DNA from: GCA-001735895 sp964488685
Lineage (GTDB): Bacteria > Pseudomonadota > Gammaproteobacteria > GCA-001735895
NCBI GenBank assembly: GCA_964488685.1
Contig: CAZAVY010000094.1
Coordinates: forward strand, 1-10,391
Reading direction: 5' to 3'
DNA: 10,391 nucleotides
Position 1 is the first letter of the stretch. The number at the start of each line of letters is the position of its first letter. The position numbers and the translations under genes are program-made. Positions 7,866 through 10,391 of this stretch are shown here, piece after piece. The notes under the pieces were generated by a model. The model was not told where the DNA came from, did not search any database, and saw only the letters and a list, made by a program, of their open reading frames with translations.

Positions 7866-10096
7866 TGGATCCGAACCAACACCACAATGCGCTGAACCGG
7901 CATGATATGCTGCATTGGTATGAAATCCAGGAGATTCTTGGCCAGGGTGGCTTCGGAATAACTTATCTCGCCCTGGATACCAATCTCGACCAGAAGGTCG
8001 CGATCAAGGAATACCTGCCGACCGAATTCTCCACACGCGACGTCGCCAATAGCGTCCAGCCTATTTCAGAAAACCACACCGAAATTTTCAACTGGGGCAA
8101 AAAACGCTTTCTCGACGAAGCCAAAACACTGGCACAGTTCAGGCACCCGAATATCGTGCGGGTCAACAGCTTCTTCGAAAACAACAATACCGGCTATATG
8201 GTAATGGAATACGAAGAGGGAACAGATCTCTCCGCGGTGATCAAATCCGGGCGGGTTTTTGACGAGCAGGGCCTGCTCGGCCTGCTGTTGCCAATCCTGG
8301 AAGGGCTCGAACAAATTCATGCACAGGGATTTATTCACCGGGATATAAAGCCCGCCAATATTTTTATTCGTAACGATGGTAGCCCGGTGCTCATCGATTT
8401 TGGTTCCGCACGCCAGGCGATCGGCGGTCAGACACGCACCTTGACCAGTCTCGTGACACCCGGTTTCGCACCCTTCGAGCAATACCACGACTCCGAAGGT
8501 AAACAGGGTCCCTGGACTGACATTTATTCCCTGGGCGCAACCTGCTACAGCGTAGTGACCGGTAAGCCTCCAATCGACGCACTCAAGCGAGGCATGGCTC
8601 GACTGGATCACTCAACCGATGCCTACCTTGGGCTTATCGATCTAAAGGCGAGTAAATTTTCCGAGCATCTGTTGCTGGCTATCGACAAGGCACTCGAGTT
8701 CAAAGAGACAGACCGGCCGCAAAGTGTCGTCGAGTGGCAATCGATGTTACTGGGAGAGGTACAAATTTCTCAGTCTGAAGTTGTAACGCAAGTCAGTTCG
8801 GCCCCTTCACAGGCAATCGAAACCACCGTGGCGGGCGAAACCCCGATCGAAGCTACCCAGGTTGTTATCGAAAAAGCTGAAGCATCCCCCTCTAAGACAC
8901 AGGTCAAGCGAATATTGTTTGGCATGGCTGCAACCACGATTGTGATAGCTGCAGTTGCAATGTTCGCGTTATTACCCAATACAGATTCGCAGGTATTGGA
9001 AAAAGTCTCCGAGTCCACAGCAACCCAATTAGATCAGCCAACCGTTTCCCCAATGAAGTCAGAGGAGTCCCTGGAGCAACCAGTGGTCTCGACGGTAGAG
9101 TCCAATACCAGCAAGCAGATTGCGCTTGAACAGCAACAACTCGCGCAGCTTGCTGCCGAGAACGCGAAACTAAAACAGAAGCAAGCAGAACAACAAAACC
9201 GCCAACANNNNNNNNNNNNNNNNNNNNNNNNNNNNNNNNNNNNNNNNNNNNNNNNNNNNNNNNNNNNNNNNNNNNNNNNNNNNNNNNNNNNNNNNNNNNN
9301 NNNNNNNCAGGAATTAGCGAAATTACAGGCTGACGAAAAGGCGCGCCGAAAGGAACTTGCCGGGAAAAAAGAAGCTGAGCAAAAACGCCTGGCTGAGCTG
9401 GCATTGATCGAACAAAAGCAAAAAAAGGCGGCGCAAGCGACGCAGTCCGTAAAACAGAAATCTGTCGGCGGGATTGCAAGTTTTATGGGTCTGTTTTCAC
9501 CGGATGAAGGATTCGAGGAGCTTAAGTTGACACAGCATGGCAACAAGGTGAAAGGCGAAATCGGCACCAATGGCAGTACACTGGACGGGATAGTAGACGG
9601 CAACCGGCTGACTTTTGATTTCAATTATTCTCGCACCGGATACGGCTTTAAAAAGGGTACCGGGGAGCTAATCATCAGTGCCGATGAGCAAAGCTTGATT
9701 GGCAGTCGCTACAAGGGAGGTTTTGCAGTACGGACTGTATGGAGTCTCAAACGAGTTGTCGAGCAGAAGAAGCCGGGAAATACTTCACCGGTTGGCCTGT
9801 TTGCGAATTTAACCGGTGTTTTTGTACCCGATGAAGGTTTTGAAGAACTTAAACTAGTGCAGAAAGGCAATAAAATAAAGGGCACAATCGGCACCAATGG
9901 CAGTACCTTTACCGGCACGCGCAAAGGCAACACGATATCATTTGTGTTCAATTACTCACGTACCGGATATGGATTCAAGGACGGATATGGAAAACTGACG
10001 ATTAGCAAAGACGGCTCTCGACTTACCGGCACCCGGAACAAGGCTGGATTTCCGAAAAATAGCCGCTGGAGATTGACTCGAAAAGTGAACAACTAA
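7865..10096 (+). CDS. Membrane-anchored Ser/Thr protein kinase with coiled coil and two C-terminal beta-rich repeats (internal assembly gap)
   Basis: Residues ~19-290 are a Hanks-type protein kinase: glycine loop GQGGFG (26-31), lysine K48 (VAIKEY), helix-C E85, catalytic loop HRDIKPAN (158-165), and DFG 178-180. The activation segment is Thr-rich (T190, T192, T194, T198). It ends in PGFAPFEQY instead of the usual APE, as in a known bacterial subfamily. All catalytic residues are present. A linker (~300-348) precedes one hydrophobic helix (~350-370) with basic residues before it, so the kinase should be cytoplasmic and the C-terminus periplasmic. After it come a Gln/Lys/Ala-rich coiled coil, broken by 100 Ns (9208-9307), and two tandem ~92-residue repeats, probably the sensor. 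I recognise no named family for the repeats. The start at 7865 agrees with the HNAL...HWYEI opening I recall from related kinases. The gene follows a cyclase-FHA gene by 39 bp, the likely partner. Nominal length is 743 residues; the real length depends on the gap. Confidence 0.93.
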   Translation: MDPNQHHNALNRHDMLHWYEIQEILGQGGFGITYLALDTNLDQKVAIKEYLPTEFSTRDVANSVQPISENHTEIFNWGKKRFLDEAKTLAQFRHPNIVRVNSFFENNNTGYMVMEYEEGTDLSAVIKSGRVFDEQGLLGLLLPILEGLEQIHAQGFIHRDIKPANIFIRNDGSPVLIDFGSARQAIGGQTRTLTSLVTPGFAPFEQYHDSEGKQGPWTDIYSLGATCYSVVTGKPPIDALKRGMARLDHSTDAYLGLIDLKASKFSEHLLLAIDKALEFKETDRPQSVVEWQSMLLGEVQISQSEVVTQVSSAPSQAIETTVAGETPIEATQVVIEKAEASPSKTQVKRILFGMAATTIVIAAVAMFALLPNTDSQVLEKVSESTATQLDQPTVSPMKSEESLEQPVVSTVESNTSKQIALEQQQLAQLAAENAKLKQKQAEQQNRQXXXXXXXXXXXXXXXXXXXXXXXXXXXXXXXXXXQELAKLQADEKARRKELAGKKEAEQKRLAELALIEQKQKKAAQATQSVKQKSVGGIASFMGLFSPDEGFEELKLTQHGNKVKGEIGTNGSTLDGIVDGNRLTFDFNYSRTGYGFKKGTGELIISADEQSLIGSRYKGGFAVRTVWSLKRVVEQKKPGNTSPVGLFANLTGVFVPDEGFEELKLVQKGNKIKGTIGTNGSTFTGTRKGNTISFVFNYSRTGYGFKDGYGKLTISKDGSRLTGTRNKAGFPKNSRWRLTRKVNN
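9208..9307. other. Assembly gap (100 Ns) inside the kinase gene
   Basis: There are exactly 100 Ns within the Gln/Lys/Ala-rich coiled-coil coding region. The frame agrees on both sides at this nominal length. Low-complexity heptad-like sequence is a likely cause of assembly failure, so the coiled coil may be longer or shorter than shown. Confidence 0.95.
9479..9754 (+). repeat. Repeat 1 of the kinase C-terminal domain
   Basis: This encodes ~92 residues with the pattern PDEGFEELKL..GNKVKG.IGTNGST..G...GN...F.FNYSRTGYGFK.G.G.L.IS..LIGSR...W. It is offset from repeat 2 by exactly 327 bp. A 21-base stretch (9559-9579) is identical at DNA level to 9886-9906. The alternating hydrophobic pattern and Gly/Asn turns suggest a beta-barrel or beta-sandwich of short strands. 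Confidence 0.85.
9806..10081 (+). repeat. Repeat 2 of the kinase C-terminal domain
   Basis: This is the second copy of the ~92-residue unit, carrying the same PDEGFEELKL, IGTNGST, FNYSRTGYGFK and L.GTR...W signatures. Between copies lies a 17-residue linker (about 9755-9805) rich in Lys, Gly and Pro. The two copies have diverged at many positions but keep the signature blocks, indicating an internal duplication with shared constraint. Confidence 0.85.
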
Positions 10097-10111
10097 GCCA
10101 GACCCGATGAT

Positions 10112-10137
10112 CGCTGCGAATTCCTCTGTCGGCAGCG
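10112..10137 (+). other. Hairpin just after the kinase gene
   Basis: CGCTGC (10112-10117) pairs with GCAGCG (10132-10137) across a 14-base loop, starting 15 bases after the kinase stop. No T-tract follows, so it is at best a weak or factor-dependent terminator. Confidence 0.3.
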
Positions 10138-10189
10138 GTGGCCATGCCTAAACGGATCATGTATCTAGATCGTACAAATTCTTTAGCTC

Positions 10190-10205
10190 AGGATCGTACG
10201 ATCCT
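10190..10205. promoter_or_regulatory. Perfect 16-bp palindrome, possible operator
   Basis: AGGATCGTACGATCCT is a perfect inverted repeat, as expected for a dimeric DNA-binding protein's site. Its core GATCGTAC also occurs as a direct copy at 10168-10175, 24 bp upstream. The palindrome is flanked by direct CTCAG copies (10187-10191 and 10204-10208). It lies between the kinase gene and whatever follows the window. Confidence 0.4.
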
Positions 10206-10289
10206 CAGGCCGAGGGCATTAAAGTTAGCGAATGGTCGCAATGCGCTTTATTCGATATTCCCAAAGCAGAAACCGGGACTTGCCGGACG

Positions 10290-10317
10290 TTGAATTTATA
10301 CTAAACGCGCCTATATA
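10290..10317 (+). promoter_or_regulatory. Weak promoter-like sequence near the right edge
   Basis: TTGAAT (10290-10295) and TATATA (10312-10317) are separated by 16 bp, each matching the sigma-70 consensus at four of six positions. It would drive a rightward gene beyond the window. The remaining sequence of 10097-10391 shows no convincing gene. Confidence 0.25.
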
Positions 10318-10391
10318 TCTGTGTTTACAAATTAACCTCATCAATATTGCGAACCCGTGAAATACTTATTTGAACACAGCGAATTTAAATG

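Noticed and set aside
7907..7909. Alternative kinase start at the second in-frame ATG
   Set aside because: It also lacks a ribosome-binding site, and the residues between the two ATGs resemble the N-terminal text recalled from related kinases, so 7865 is preferred.
10241..10360. 39-residue open frame on the + strand near the right edge
   Set aside because: It has no Shine-Dalgarno and no recognisable features, and it overlaps the promoter-like sequence; chance is sufficient.
10389..10391. ATG at the last three bases as the start of a following gene
   Set aside because: There is no Shine-Dalgarno in the preceding bases and no downstream sequence to test it.

Overview
The window is bacterial and, judging by the protein families, most likely gammaproteobacterial. 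The kinase and the cyclase-FHA protein resemble gene pairs common in that class, but no 16S rRNA or other phylogenetic marker is present, so this is an inference. All six supported protein genes read on the + strand. There are two runs of exactly 100 Ns (2769-2868 and 9208-9307), which are assembly gaps inside coding sequence.

Left part (1-4093), a defence or accessory segment. It starts inside the C-terminal end of a Fic/DOC-family protein with an intact HPFSDGNKR motif. This gene overlaps the start of hsdR, the restriction/translocation subunit of a type I restriction-modification system; hsdM and hsdS would be expected to the left, outside the window. A PPP-type metallophosphoesterase follows closely and is visibly more AT-rich.

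Boundary (4094-4498), an AT-rich gene-free stretch. It holds a 12-bp tandem repeat and, about 50 bp further on, a sequence resembling the 3' end of a tRNA or tmRNA. Together these look like the right attachment end of an integrated element whose cargo would be the restriction genes on the left. Further right is the likely katG promoter, with a perfect TATAAT box, a weak OxyR-like spacing pattern and a start-stop AUG-UAG mini-ORF in the leader.

Middle (4499-6937). Here lies a complete catalase-peroxidase gene, katG. The spacer after it holds two hairpins whose T-tracts lie on the minus strand, meaning they would stop transcription running toward katG from the right.

Right part (6938-10096), a signalling module of two adjacent genes. 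The first is a soluble class III adenylate cyclase fused to an FHA phosphothreonine-binding domain. The second is a membrane-anchored Ser/Thr protein kinase with a coiled coil and two tandem copies of a roughly 92-residue beta-rich domain, predicted to be outside the inner membrane. A plausible circuit is external signal -> kinase -> phosphothreonine -> FHA binding -> cAMP output. The kinase gene has a TATAAT box placed so that transcription would begin at or next to its ATG, suggesting a leaderless mRNA.

The last 295 bases hold no convincing gene. They contain a perfect 16-bp palindrome, a GATCGTAC direct repeat and a weak promoter-like sequence.
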